A stretch of DNA of 64,000 nucleotides from Silene latifolia (lineage: Eukaryota; Streptophyta; Magnoliopsida; Caryophyllales; Caryophyllaceae): assembly GCF_048544455.1 (NCBI RefSeq), contig NC_133536.1, positions 36,784,652 through 36,848,651 of the forward strand. The letters are read 5' to 3'. The notes beneath the pieces are model-generated. The model was not told the origin of the DNA and did no database searches. It saw only the letters and a list, made by a program, of their open reading frames with translations. A program made the position numbers and the translations under genes. This document shows, one piece after another, positions 10,557 through 29,179 of this stretch; positions within the stretch are counted from its first letter, which is position 1, and each line of letters starts with the position of its first letter.

Positions 10557-11840
10557 TATAATTAATCATATAGGCATTACAATATAGGGAAATTCGGATT
10601 TCAGATATATTGTCCATAATATCTACGCCTTAACCATCCAATAAGCTTATTCTTCTATAAAATATAAAGTAAAACAGTAAGTCTTACTTACAACCGTTGT
10701 AAGTTGTAACGAAGGGGTGGAAAGCACTATCACCCCCAAACAATAAGTCTTGCTTACAACAATAATTGTTCTCTATAACAGCGTTGAGGATGAATATATG
10801 CCCGAAACAAGATAAATGTCAAGTTCCTAAAAAAATCAGAGTTTACATAGACATCACTATTTACCATTAAAATTCTTGTTCTGAAGCCTTTAGATTAATT
10901 TTACTCGTGAATTAAAGTTAATTAACTTAATAAATCTGAATTAATCTGAATTAAACTGAGTTGAACTACATTTGATGTAGTTGAACTAAAAATTCATATT
11001 AACAACATATGTATCCTATACTAAAGATTTCTTGTGCACAAATTAAAAAGTACGGAGACCAAATTATTATCCTAGTATGTACAGTCCGTCTTGCTTGTGA
11101 CGGTCACAAGCTTGTGACCTCTCACAATCTTTTTCCACTTGCGCCTCCCACTTGCCCCTTATCTCGCGTCACAAGTTTCTGACGGATTTTATCCATCACA
11201 AATGAGAATTTGTGTAGTATAATATAGTAATCTCTCTATTTCATTCAATTAACATCGCAAAATGAGTTATAGAAAGGGAATTACGTGCTTATAAGTTGAT
11301 GCATATTTGTATATCAATATGTAGATTTGAATGTCAATTACATATTATAACCAAATGAATGAAAGGAATACGGATATCCAAAAAGTTAATTCAGCTCAAT
11401 GCTTCTCACACGGATCTACTATCTTTGAAATGATTGACAAGTAAAATAAAAGGAAACCTATAGTGAAGGTATCTTCTACGAGTATGTAAAATCTAAAAGA
11501 AATGGAAGATAATGCACTTATGAAGCAAGTCACAAACCAAAAAGTGAACCAATGTTCATTATTCTATTATACTCCCACTTTACAATTTTAAAAATTAAAC
11601 CAAAACTACTACTTACTCCTACTTCACTAATCCAATTTCCTTCCATAGCGGATCGATCTGTCTTATTTTATATTTCATCTTGTGCCCTTTTCTCTATTAT
11701 CTCTTTTTATGACATATCATTAGTTTATTAAAAATGACTACATACCATTTCTATTAGGTAAAGGATAATATGTCGTAAAACAAAAATAATAGAACACTGA
11801 TAAGACACAAAAGTGAAACAGGCGATCTCAACTCCTTTCT
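10557..11840. other. Intergenic upstream of the DUF4408/DUF761 gene
   Basis: No ORF is supported. At about 11084-11215, self-complementary words (CCGTCTTGCTTGTGACGG, CGTCACAAG) look like a small degraded transposon with no clear ends. The rest is AT-rich and unremarkable until the duplicated promoter at 11841. Confidence 0.4.
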
Positions 11841-11916
11841 TAACACCTTGGCCTTTAAATAGTCCTCTACTCCATTCTTAACACCTTGGCCTTTAAATAG
11901 TCCTCTACTCCACTCA
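11841..11916 (+). promoter_or_regulatory. Tandemly duplicated 38-bp core promoter with two TATA boxes
   Basis: The unit TAACACCTTGGCCTTTAAAT... occurs twice with a period of exactly 38 bases and almost no differences. Each copy holds TTTAAATA (11854-11861 and 11892-11899). These are the best TATA candidates for the gene whose ATG is at 12122, and they imply a leader of about 200 bases that is CA-rich, as plant leaders often are. Confidence 0.6.
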
Positions 11917-12121
11917 CTCCCCTTCCACTTCCAACAAACAATCATAATAACACCCTCCTAAACATCCAAACTCACAACTCATCCAAAAATGTTTTGATCA
12001 ATTCTTTAAAATCCAAAAATTTTCAAGAAAAAAATCACAATATTTTCAAAAGTTTGCTTGAAGTCTATTTTATTTTGTTATCCTCTCAAAACCCTAGTAG
12101 ATATATAATATATTAATATAA

Positions 12122-12811
12122 ATGAATCCCTTAGACATCAACCACATCAAAGTAGAGAAGGCAAATGCAATCAAATTAAGGTACCAAAAACTAAGAAAAA
12201 TCACAAACTTTTTTCGAGTTTTCGAAATTTTTCTTGTTCTTGCAGTAATATCTAGGGTGTCCTTACAATTACCCTTAGCAATATTCAAGCTTTTAAACGA
12301 ATATTTGAGTAACATATCTCTTATCTTTGCAAGTCCTCAATTTGTGTTTGTTATAGGTAATGTAATAGTGATAGTTCTTTTTATCAATCACGGACATTTC
12401 TCCAACAAAGATAACATGAAAACACCCAAAATTTCTACGTATGGCACGACGAATAATACGAGTATTAAGTTGAAGCACAATAATCAGGGGACGGCCGTAA
12501 CAGAGGAGAACAAGATCATGGCGACGATATTTTCAACACCCGAACATCAAGTTATAAAGATTTATCATAGGAGCAAATCGGAAACAATAACGCGAGAAAA
12601 AATGGAGACAAATCCTTGCAATCTACGACGATCAAACACCGAAATTAAGCGGGTGAAGAAGAATTGTAAATGTTGCATTAAAGATGCTAAGGAAAGTCAT
12701 TACCCTGAAGATCATATGAGTAATGATCAGTTCAGGAGGACTATAGAAGACTTTATTGCTAAGCAACAAAGGTTTTTAAGGGAAGAAGAAGAGGATTTTA
12801 TAGGGATTTAA
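12122..12811 (+). CDS. DUF4408/DUF761 plant membrane protein
   Basis: An intact single-exon frame of 229 residues. The N-terminal third has two hydrophobic segments (about 30-55, FFRVFEIFLVLAVIS region, and about 72-92, FVFVIGNVIVIVLFI), consistent with a membrane-anchored DUF4408 region. The middle is polar and low in complexity. A basic/Cys patch (KRVKKNCKCC, about 177-186) follows, and the C-terminus (MSNDQFRRTIEDFIAKQQRF then a Glu run) matches the conserved DUF761 motif found at the ends of many plant proteins of unknown molecular function, including the so-called cotton fibre proteins. The length is usual for the family. The start is the first ATG after the leader and is preceded by A-rich sequence. 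Neighbours are unrelated. The stop is followed by AT-rich 3' sequence. Confidence 0.8.
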   Translation: MNPLDINHIKVEKANAIKLRYQKLRKITNFFRVFEIFLVLAVISRVSLQLPLAIFKLLNEYLSNISLIFASPQFVFVIGNVIVIVLFINHGHFSNKDNMKTPKISTYGTTNNTSIKLKHNNQGTAVTEENKIMATIFSTPEHQVIKIYHRSKSETITREKMETNPCNLRRSNTEIKRVKKNCKCCIKDAKESHYPEDHMSNDQFRRTIEDFIAKQQRFLREEEEDFIGI

Positions 12812-13186
12812 GAAAATTATGAAGATATATTACGGACTGGAAAATGAGATGGCGTCAGTGCGTGACCTGACCTGTAGTGAGTACCACCCTCTCATATATA
12901 ACATGTAGCGTCTATTAATGATGGACCACATAAGGGTATTTGAGAGGGTGACCTCGTAACCGGGGGGCCCTATCATGGTCCTTACGGAATAGTGTCGAGT
13001 TAAGGTGGTGATGTTTTGTATAGATGTGTAAGATTTTCTCAGGAAATCAAGTTTTTTGCTTGTTAATTAGTTGTACTATAGTTTGCCTAAACAGGTTTAA
13101 GCTTAAGTATATGTGACAAGTTTACTTTTCCTGGCAAATTTCCTAGTAACATGATACTCTTACAATTTTGAATTGAAGTTTGTACA
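12812..13186. other. 3' flank of the DUF4408/DUF761 gene
   Basis: Probable 3' untranslated and downstream sequence. No ORF or repeat boundary is seen. Confidence 0.4.
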
Positions 13187-13470
13187 CTCCCTCGGTCCCG
13201 GTTGTTTACCTTTGTTTTTGGCATAACCATTGGATGACAAATGGAAACTACGAGTATACACATAATGATTGATCGAATTACTTGTCAATAAATATCATTT
13301 TCAATATAAAAAGATAAACAAATAAATAAGACGTAAAAAAAAAAGGTAAATGAATAAACAGGATATACTATTACTTGCCCAATGGTGGTTAGAAAATTTG
13401 GATGTTTATGCTTAGAAAGTTATCATGTTGATAATTGTTATTTCAGCACCAAAGACGAGTAGATGGAGTA
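13187..13470. mobile_element. Degenerate Stowaway-like MITE
   Basis: The left end CTCCCTCGGTCCCGGTTG resembles a Stowaway terminus, and a decayed counterpart (GACGAGTAGATGGAGTA) lies near 13452-13468. The interior shows related words on both strands (GTTTACCTTTG and AAAGGTAAATGAATAAAC). No ORF. Boundaries are approximate. Confidence 0.45.
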
Positions 13471-14805
13471 TAAAGAATTTTGCTTAAGTGGGGTGGAGTG
13501 TGGCTGCTAGAAGCCTATTATTTTGTTGATGGGTTTGTAAATAAGATTTTACAACGGAACCTCGGTAGAATATGAGGGAATGAGATCCGAACCTGCAATT
13601 TTTATCAATGTCGTCATTTTAAATCATTTGCTACAGTATAACTTTATTATTTGATCCTGAAATTGAAAAAGAGTAAGGTTGACCCAAATGACGTTCGAGT
13701 GACGTGCATTTCATATTCTCAGTGTGTGATACTGTTTATCTATTTAGGCGGGTAAAATAGAAAATACTAGATTTCTCTATGTGAAGTGAAAAGTATTTTT
13801 ATCTAATAAGTTACATTTTCGTACTAACTCTAGTGATGAAAGAAGGAATTTATAGTGAGGGGAGATCGAGCTAGTTGCAGTGTATCTTGATCAAAGCTTA
13901 GACGACAATTGAGGCCGCAGAACTCATGTAGTAGAGGCTTAAGATAAGGTTTCGAGAAGCATAATATACCACTTAATTAGACATCCTTTGGACCTTTTCT
14001 GTCTGGTCAGGCTGGTCGTAATGGGAGGAAGAGAGGACAACCCGGTTGTTTTGGACTGAAACTCTCTAAAGTAGTGAATTAAGCATAAGATGTAAAATCT
14101 GAAGTTATCTAAAATGAACAGATTAAAATAGAATTAAACTAAACTTATAAAACCCAAAGTGAAGTGAAATTCCGACCAAAATAACAGGCGGCCGAAGAGA
14201 CACAACTAAGGTAACATAAGAGATATCAATCACCCCTAAGTTTGAGCTACATTCCTATAACTCAAAGTTATATTGCTGATGGCTAGACCAAATAAATTAA
14301 CCAATCAAATAAACACAACACAGAAGGGCATATCATCATAAAATAATAAGCCACTTACGGAGAATCATGCATGCATCTAACATATTTCTTAAACAAATAT
14401 TTTAATTAACTTGTGTTAATGAAATAGACTTTACACCTACAGATAATTTAATTATAATTATAAGGGTGTGACTTGTAAATCTAGTATCCACTTTAAACTA
14501 ATCTCTTCTCTTGATTTTTTTTTTCTCCTGTATGAAGTTGAGAAAAAGATACGGAGTAGGAACCAACTTGTATCGGCGCACTCGATACCTTTGTATGGCC
14601 ACATCTCCATAAATAGCTCATACAATTGGATATGCAGGGGAAAAGATGTAAATTCTTATTCAGCAAAATGGTGAAATTAGTCTTTATATAGTCCTTGTAT
14701 ACTATACTAGTATACTCCATGATCTTAGGCTCTTAGCTTGTCACATCAAAATCCCAATATTACCTAACAAAACTGACTCGATTCGAATGTCCTGACCAGA
14801 ATAAC
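13471..14805. other. Intergenic, no gene seen
   Basis: AT-rich DNA with only short chance ORFs. No tRNA, repeat array or terminal-repeat pair was found by eye. Confidence 0.35.
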
Positions 14806-14992
14806 CAGTGGCGTAACCAACTTATGAGCAATGGGGTCTTAAAACCCCACAAGTTTTTGTAGATTTACCGTACCGTATACCGGCATATGTACGTTGTACT
14901 GATTTTTGACCATACAAGACCACTCTATTTTATGGGTGGTTATTAAATTTACGTTAAGACCCCGCTGATCAAATTTTCTAGCTACGCCACTG
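14806..14992. mobile_element. hAT-type MITE
   Basis: The 187-bp block begins CAGTGGCGTAACCAAC and ends AGCTACGCCACTG, an inverted pair sharing CAGTGGCGTA. The flanking octamers AGAATAAC and TGAAGAAC agree at 6 of 8, as expected of an old 8-bp hAT duplication. No coding capacity. Confidence 0.7.
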
Positions 14993-16036
14993 TGAAGAAC
15001 CCGACTCACAGCCGAATTGAGGACTCAAATCTGACTTGAATGTTTATTATCACATACTGACTGTTTTCCCCCAAATAACTTGACAACAACCCACATTTGG
15101 CCTGAATTCCTACAAACACTAACAACCCGAACTCGAATTGACCCGACGTGAACTTAACCCGATTGACCTGCTCATCATGTCTAGTCATAATTTGATAAAA
15201 CTAGGATTTAAAGTTAGTAGAGGTAAAAAATCTCTCTCAAAAGTCAAAACGAACTAGCCATCCATAAAAAGAAATTAGAAATTTCAACTCAAACTTGCGC
15301 GCTATGATCGAAACTCTTCTAAAATCGGAATTTACTGATATTTGTTAGCATGTCTTTCCACCAACAATAAAACAAAACAATTAGAAAGTAGAATCCAAGC
15401 ATATGCTAGTTCTAGATTATTTGGTATGAAGCCAAGATAGTGGAATGGATGCGTAATAGTGAGCATGAACAACAATTCATGACGTAAAAACGTCGGCAAA
15501 CAAATGGTGGCACATCAATGCTACTCGTATATATTTTGTTCTATAACGAAATATATTCATTTTATTTAATGCTAGAATATGTTCGAATTTTGGGGTATCC
15601 ATGAGCCATAAAATACCCGGCAAAGAGAATTAAATCAGGAATATTTTGTTCTGCTCATTCTTAATTTCTGACATCACCTCCTGGTAGATGCACCGTGTTG
15701 GATCTGCGTGGGCATATAAGCATTTCTTTTGCACTGTATGCCCACATCAAGGAATGTGAATATTAATTCGGTTAATTGAGAGTAGAGCCTCCTCACAATC
15801 CGTAAAAATATTCCGTCGTTGAGATGTATTTCCACGTCTCAACTTATTCTTTACGTTTTTAATTCTTCTATGACGAGTGTCGTATGGTCCTGTTGAATGA
15901 CATTAGATTTCAGAACCTCAAAAATGTCATTTCTACAATTGAACAAAAAAAAATGTCGTTTTTAAAGAAACAAAAAAAAAAGCTACACAAGGTAGATTAG
16001 CAAATTATTAGATGGATTGAAGCCGGTAATGGCAGA
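14993..16036. other. 3' flank of the decarboxylase gene
   Basis: Intergenic and probable 3' untranslated region of the minus-strand decarboxylase gene (its stop is at 16037-16039). No other gene is seen. Confidence 0.4.
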
Positions 16037-24762
<8,726 letters not shown>

Positions 24763-25450
24763 TTTTTTTTTTGGTACAAATGAAGGTCGAACCCCGAAAG
24801 CTAAGGAACTACCACACGGGGGAAAGTCACCCCAAGAATATCCTCGCGCAGTATCGTACGAAGCTCTGGCAAAGGTAGATTGACTATAGTGACATCAAAG
24901 CTTGGATTAACTTCTTGGTTTGCTACCCAATCCGCCGCTCGATTAGCTTCTCGGTAACTGTGCTCTAGTTTTACCGACCAATTGCTATACAAAAAATAAG
25001 GTCCTTACATATTTAACCAAAGCACGGAGACTATTGTTAGTTAACTGATCCTCTTTGATGAGTCGAATACATGGCTTATTGTCCATGTGAATAAGAAGCT
25101 TGTCAATGTTTAATTGTTTAGCTCTTTCCAATCCCGACACCAACGCCAAAAGTTCAGCCCGCATTGATGAAAAAAATCTGCACGAAAAGTAATAGGACTC
25201 AATGAAATTTCTCGTTTCATCCCGAGATATACCTCCACTCCCTGCTTGTCCCGGGTTGCCTTTGGAAGCTTCGTCGGTATTTAAAAGTGTTCAACCATGC
25301 GGCGGAGGGTGCCATCTAATAAACACTTCCATCTTGCCCATACCCAGTTTTGGAATGAATAAAGAGAAACATCAAAAACTTGTTTCGAAACTGTGAATTG
25401 ATGAAACAAGAATCCAGCAGGATCGATGGGGTTGTCTACGTCATGGCCAA
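24763..25450 (-). mobile_element. L1-type LINE fragment, RNase H domain
   Basis: On the minus strand the fragment ends in an A tract (plus T-run at 24763-24772). It encodes, with stops and frame changes, the C-terminal RNase H-like domain found in plant L1 elements: DEASKGNPGQAGSGG near 25280, RAELLALVSGLERAKQL near 25140, HMDNKPC near 25090, and a Tyr-Arg-Glu-Ala-Asn-x-Ala-Ala-Asp motif near 24930. Everything upstream of the RNase H domain is missing, because the copy is 5'-truncated or was cut by the Copia LTR at 25451. Confidence 0.75.
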
Positions 25451-25685
25451 TGTGAAACAGTGAAGACGAAGAGAATTGATTGTGAATGATTTCTTATTAT
25501 TCATTCATACGATATGAGGTGCATATATACAGGAAGAAAAAGATACACAAGATCTTCTAATAAGGCAACTAACAACAATGAAAACGATCTCCTAATCTAC
25601 TTGCCTAAGATACAAATATACGTCTTGCATAACAAGTTTACTATATACATTCTCGGAATAATATCTTTCAATATTATTTCTTTCA
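25451..25685 (-). repeat. LTR of a truncated Copia element
   Basis: The block starts TGTGAAACAG and ends TCTTTCA. On its right is a C-rich tract (the purine tract GGGGGGAG of the minus strand). It lies just after the Copia polyprotein stop, so it is the 3' LTR. The matching 5' LTR is not in the window. Confidence 0.7.
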
Positions 25686-25699
25686 CTCCCCCCTCAAGT

Positions 25700-27120
25700 T
25701 GGAGCACTTGGCAGTCCAAGTCCCAACTTGTACTGCAAATGTTCGAACGCGTCACCTCCTAGCGCTTTAGTGAAAAGATCTGCGATTTGCTTATTGCTTT
25801 TGACATGAAACGTGCGTATAGTATTATCGACTAGATATTGTCGAACAAAATGACAATCGATTCTTAGCAATATGAATGGCGGCCTGATTATCCCAATACA
25901 ACCTCATAGGCCTCAAATGAAACACACCCAATGAAGCAAGAAACGATTTTAACCATATCAATTCACTCGTGGCTGCACCCATTGCCCGATATTCGGGTTC
26001 CGCCGTCGACTTAGCCACTGTCACTTGCTTCTTTGCCTTCCAAGACACCGGTGATTGCCCCAATGACACAAAATAACCGCTCAAAGATCGTCTTGTCAAA
26101 GGATAACTCGCATAATCGGAGTCACAATAGCCACGCAACTGTAAATCCGCGTCTTTCTTGAGCATTATCCCTTTACTCAGATTCAATTTAATGTAACGAA
26201 CCACCCGTAACGCTGCTTCCCAATGTTCTTTACGAGGTTCATTATCAAATTGCGACAATGTGTGTACCGAGTAAACCAAGTCAGGTCGCGTGATTGTGAG
26301 GTAAACTAATCTGTCAATTAGCCTCCTATATTTCATCACATCCTTTAACCCATATCCGGATGCTAAAGCTAGGCGATCATGTTGCTGCATTGGAGTATGT
26401 GCCGGTTTTGATCCTTTCATACCCGTCTCTTCTATGATACCCAAGGCATACTTTCGTTGATTTAGAAACAATCCTCCTGTACCGTGGGCTACTTCGATCC
26501 CTAGAAAATATTTGAGGCGTCCCAAATCTTTAATGCCAAAGCTTTTGTTGAGGAAATTCTTGAATGAACCACACGCTGCAGTATCGTTGCTAACAACGAT
26601 CATATCATCCACGTATACTAGAACGCCAATGAAAAAGCCCCCTTTATTGTATGTAAACAATGAATAATCCGCTAATGACTGAACAAAACCGTACCTTTTT
26701 AATGAAGTCGTTGGCTTAGCGAACCAATTCCGGGAAGCTTGTTTTAAACCATAAATCGACTTCAATAATTGACATACTTTGCCTTCTCCCTTCTTCTCAA
26801 AACCTTGTGGAATTTTCATGTATACTTCTTCTTCTTCTAAGTCTCCGTGTAAAAACGCATTATTGACATCTAGTTGCTCAATTATCCACCTCTTAGCTAC
26901 CGCCACTGCAAGCAGGCACCGCACGCTGGTCATCTTGGCTACGGGTGCGTAGGTCTAATGGTAATCCACTCCTTCAACTTGGGTGAATCCTTGAGCGACT
27001 AGTCGGGCCTTGTACCTCTCCACGGTCCCATTTGCCTTGTATTTAACCTTATAAACCCATTTACAACCAATGGGTTTCTTTCCTTTTGGCAATGAGACTA
27101 GCTTCTAAGTCCCATTTTTC
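25700..27120 (-). pseudogene. Copia reverse transcriptase-RNase H remnant
   Basis: The longest frame (25824-26933) carries reverse transcriptase motifs (QLDVNNAFLHGDL, VYVDDMIVV) and RNase H motifs (RGYCDSDYA, KSTAEPEYRA) in Copia order. The frame breaks near its C-terminus and again upstream, where the conserved [13 protein letters not shown] region is read near 27050 after an in-frame stop. A normal C-terminal tail (ADLFTKAL-like) is seen at about 25760. Not functional. Confidence 0.85.
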
Positions 27121-27124
27121 TCCA

Positions 27125-27961
27125 AAGCTTAAGAACAATATCAAAGTTGATATTCGCCTATCAGTTGCGCCCAAGACGATATGAGATATGCCCTTGTTCT
27201 TATGCTAGAATCGATCCCTCAAATTTTCTGTAAAATTAGGGTTTTGTGTTTTGTTGAGATGAGAGGCAAGAATGAGTTGAAAAATTAGGTTAGAAAATTT
27301 ACTCCTCTCTTCCTCTTAAACCGTGTATGAGGGAAGATTAGGGTGGATTTTTATTCTCCTAATTTTCGGCCCAAATACCGAAATAATAAGGAGTATAATT
27401 TCCTTATTTTCGGTTATTCCAAAAATGCATAAAATGTGTTAAATATAAATTGTCATTAGTGAGGATCGATCCCATAACCTCTTGGTTTGAGTACCCTTAC
27501 TATTACCACTATGACACATTCATCTTGTTGATTAAATATAACCGATTACATTTAATTACGAATTAACATATTAATTCGTCCAAGCTTAACATTATATACA
27601 TTAATTAAATACAACTTATTATATTCAGTTTACGAATTGACAGTTAATTCGTCTCTGCTAATATTATTTAATCGGCATTAAATAATCGTCCCATCAACAC
27701 ATTGACTAACTGTTTAGTCATATAAGGCATCAATGTGATTACATTTCCATAACCACATCTCTCAAACACATCCTTTAGGTGTGACTTTTAGGGACCAGTT
27801 GATCACCGTCATCTGTATGATAATAACGTCAAACTTTCTAGCAAGCCAACCGTTATTAGGTAATCATTAATGAACTGATTAAATACGAAGTATACCCTTG
27901 TGAACCTGTAAGAGATTTACAAATGTTATCACACTAATTTGTGGAGGACACAAGCTCCAAC
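27125..27961 (-). repeat. Solo-LTR-like insertion splitting the Copia remnant
   Basis: A non-coding block lies between the reverse transcriptase part and the integrase-end part of the same Copia polyprotein. Its right end is CTCCAACA, and it contains CATCCTTTAGGTGTGAC, CAAACT and AGCAAGCCAA in the same order as the Copia LTR at 47781-49105, so it is a related but distinct Copia LTR on the minus strand. The left end and target duplication are not resolved (27125 is approximate). Confidence 0.6.
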
Positions 27962-28231
27962 ACCCTCAACATCATCGTTGCTCAAATCAGAAAATACCAG
28001 GCTATCTTCATTTAAACAATTTTCTAATGCACCACTTTTGTTGTGTAAATTACCTTCATTACCCGGTGCATAATACGGAAAAACATGTTCGAAAAAAACT
28101 ATATCATGGGATAAAAACATTCATCTTTCCCTTAAGTCATATACCTTCCATCCCTTCTTGCTATGTGGATAACCCAAAAACATACACCGCTTGCCCCGTT
28201 CCCCAAATTTGTCTCGTGGCTTGTCTTTACT
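27962..28231 (-). pseudogene. Copia integrase-end fragment
   Basis: The minus-strand reading carries the conserved link between integrase and reverse transcriptase (DKFGERGKRC near 28210, then SHDIVFFEHVFPYY near 28090). It is continuous in order with the remnant at 25700-27120, so the two are one element split by the LTR at 27125-27961. The element is truncated at about 28231. Confidence 0.7.
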
Positions 28232-29049
28232 GTGTGATGAGAATTGAGTTGATGAGAATGTTAGAATATGAATATGGAGAATATTCGGTCACCGAAGAAG
28301 GTGGCTCAAGGATTGTTGTTGTTGCCGTCTTAGTTTGATGGTGGCAGTGTGGTGGGGTCTTTGAAGGTAAGGATTTTTTTGGAGAGGTGATCGAAGAGGG
28401 TGATACTGTTGTTGCATTGTTGCTGCGGATTATGACATTTTGGTTTTGATTCAAGTTTTGATTGTTCTGGATTGATTTTACATCTTTAGTTTGTTATGCA
28501 GGTTAAGACAATTATTTATTTGCAGGGTTTGATTTTCCATTAATAAGGTTGGAATTGAGAGAAGAAGAGAAAAGAGGATAGGAGAATGGAGGGAGTAGGC
28601 GTCGGAGGAGTGGACGTATGAGAATTGTTAATAGTTCGGATTATTATGAGATTGAATATAGTTGAGAGTATTATAAAAAGGTCACTCATAGTGTAAATTC
28701 GGATTATGCGAAAAAACTAAGATGTTTATTAACCCTTAAAAACATAAGGTAACCTGTTGTTTAGGTTGTCGGTCACTCTAGTGTGTTCTGGGAAGGAAGG
28801 GGTGATAGGAGGGATTAAATTCGAATTACTTAAAGGATGAAGTAATTTAAGCAGGCCACCCATATGATGGATTATTCATATGAAATAACCCTAAAGTATA
28901 TTATGCTACTACTATTAAAAGATACAATTATTATCTTCAGATTTAGACTAGTATAAATGCGATATCCTTGTAATTGTTTCAGACACGAGCGATTATCAAT
29001 AATACGACAATTACTCTTATGCAATTTTCCCTCTTCTATTCTAATACAA
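28232..29049. other. Unassigned stretch before the exon duplication
   Basis: No supported ORF. The sequence contains GTTGTTG-type simple repeats near 28310-28330 and 28400-28430. Its origin is not recognised. Confidence 0.35.
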
Positions 29050-29179
29050 TGGTTGAAATTAGGGTTTTCTAATAAATTAGGATCTAAAGTTGCATTCTTT
29101 TGGGGATGAAGGGCTTTGAGGGTTAAGTAGGGTTTTTTGGGGTTAAATTGTAGGGTTTTTGATTATTTGGGAAGGTGAT
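29050..29179 (-). pseudogene. Duplicated fragment of decarboxylase exon 1
   Basis: These 130 bases match 24318-24448 in the gene's exon 1 (codons about 31-74, the transit peptide and early N-terminus), with a handful of substitutions and one base lost from a T run, which shifts the frame. The match stops on the right exactly where the Athila-like LTR begins (TGATAAG at 29180), and on the left at 29050. The orientation is the same as in the gene. Confidence 0.88.
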
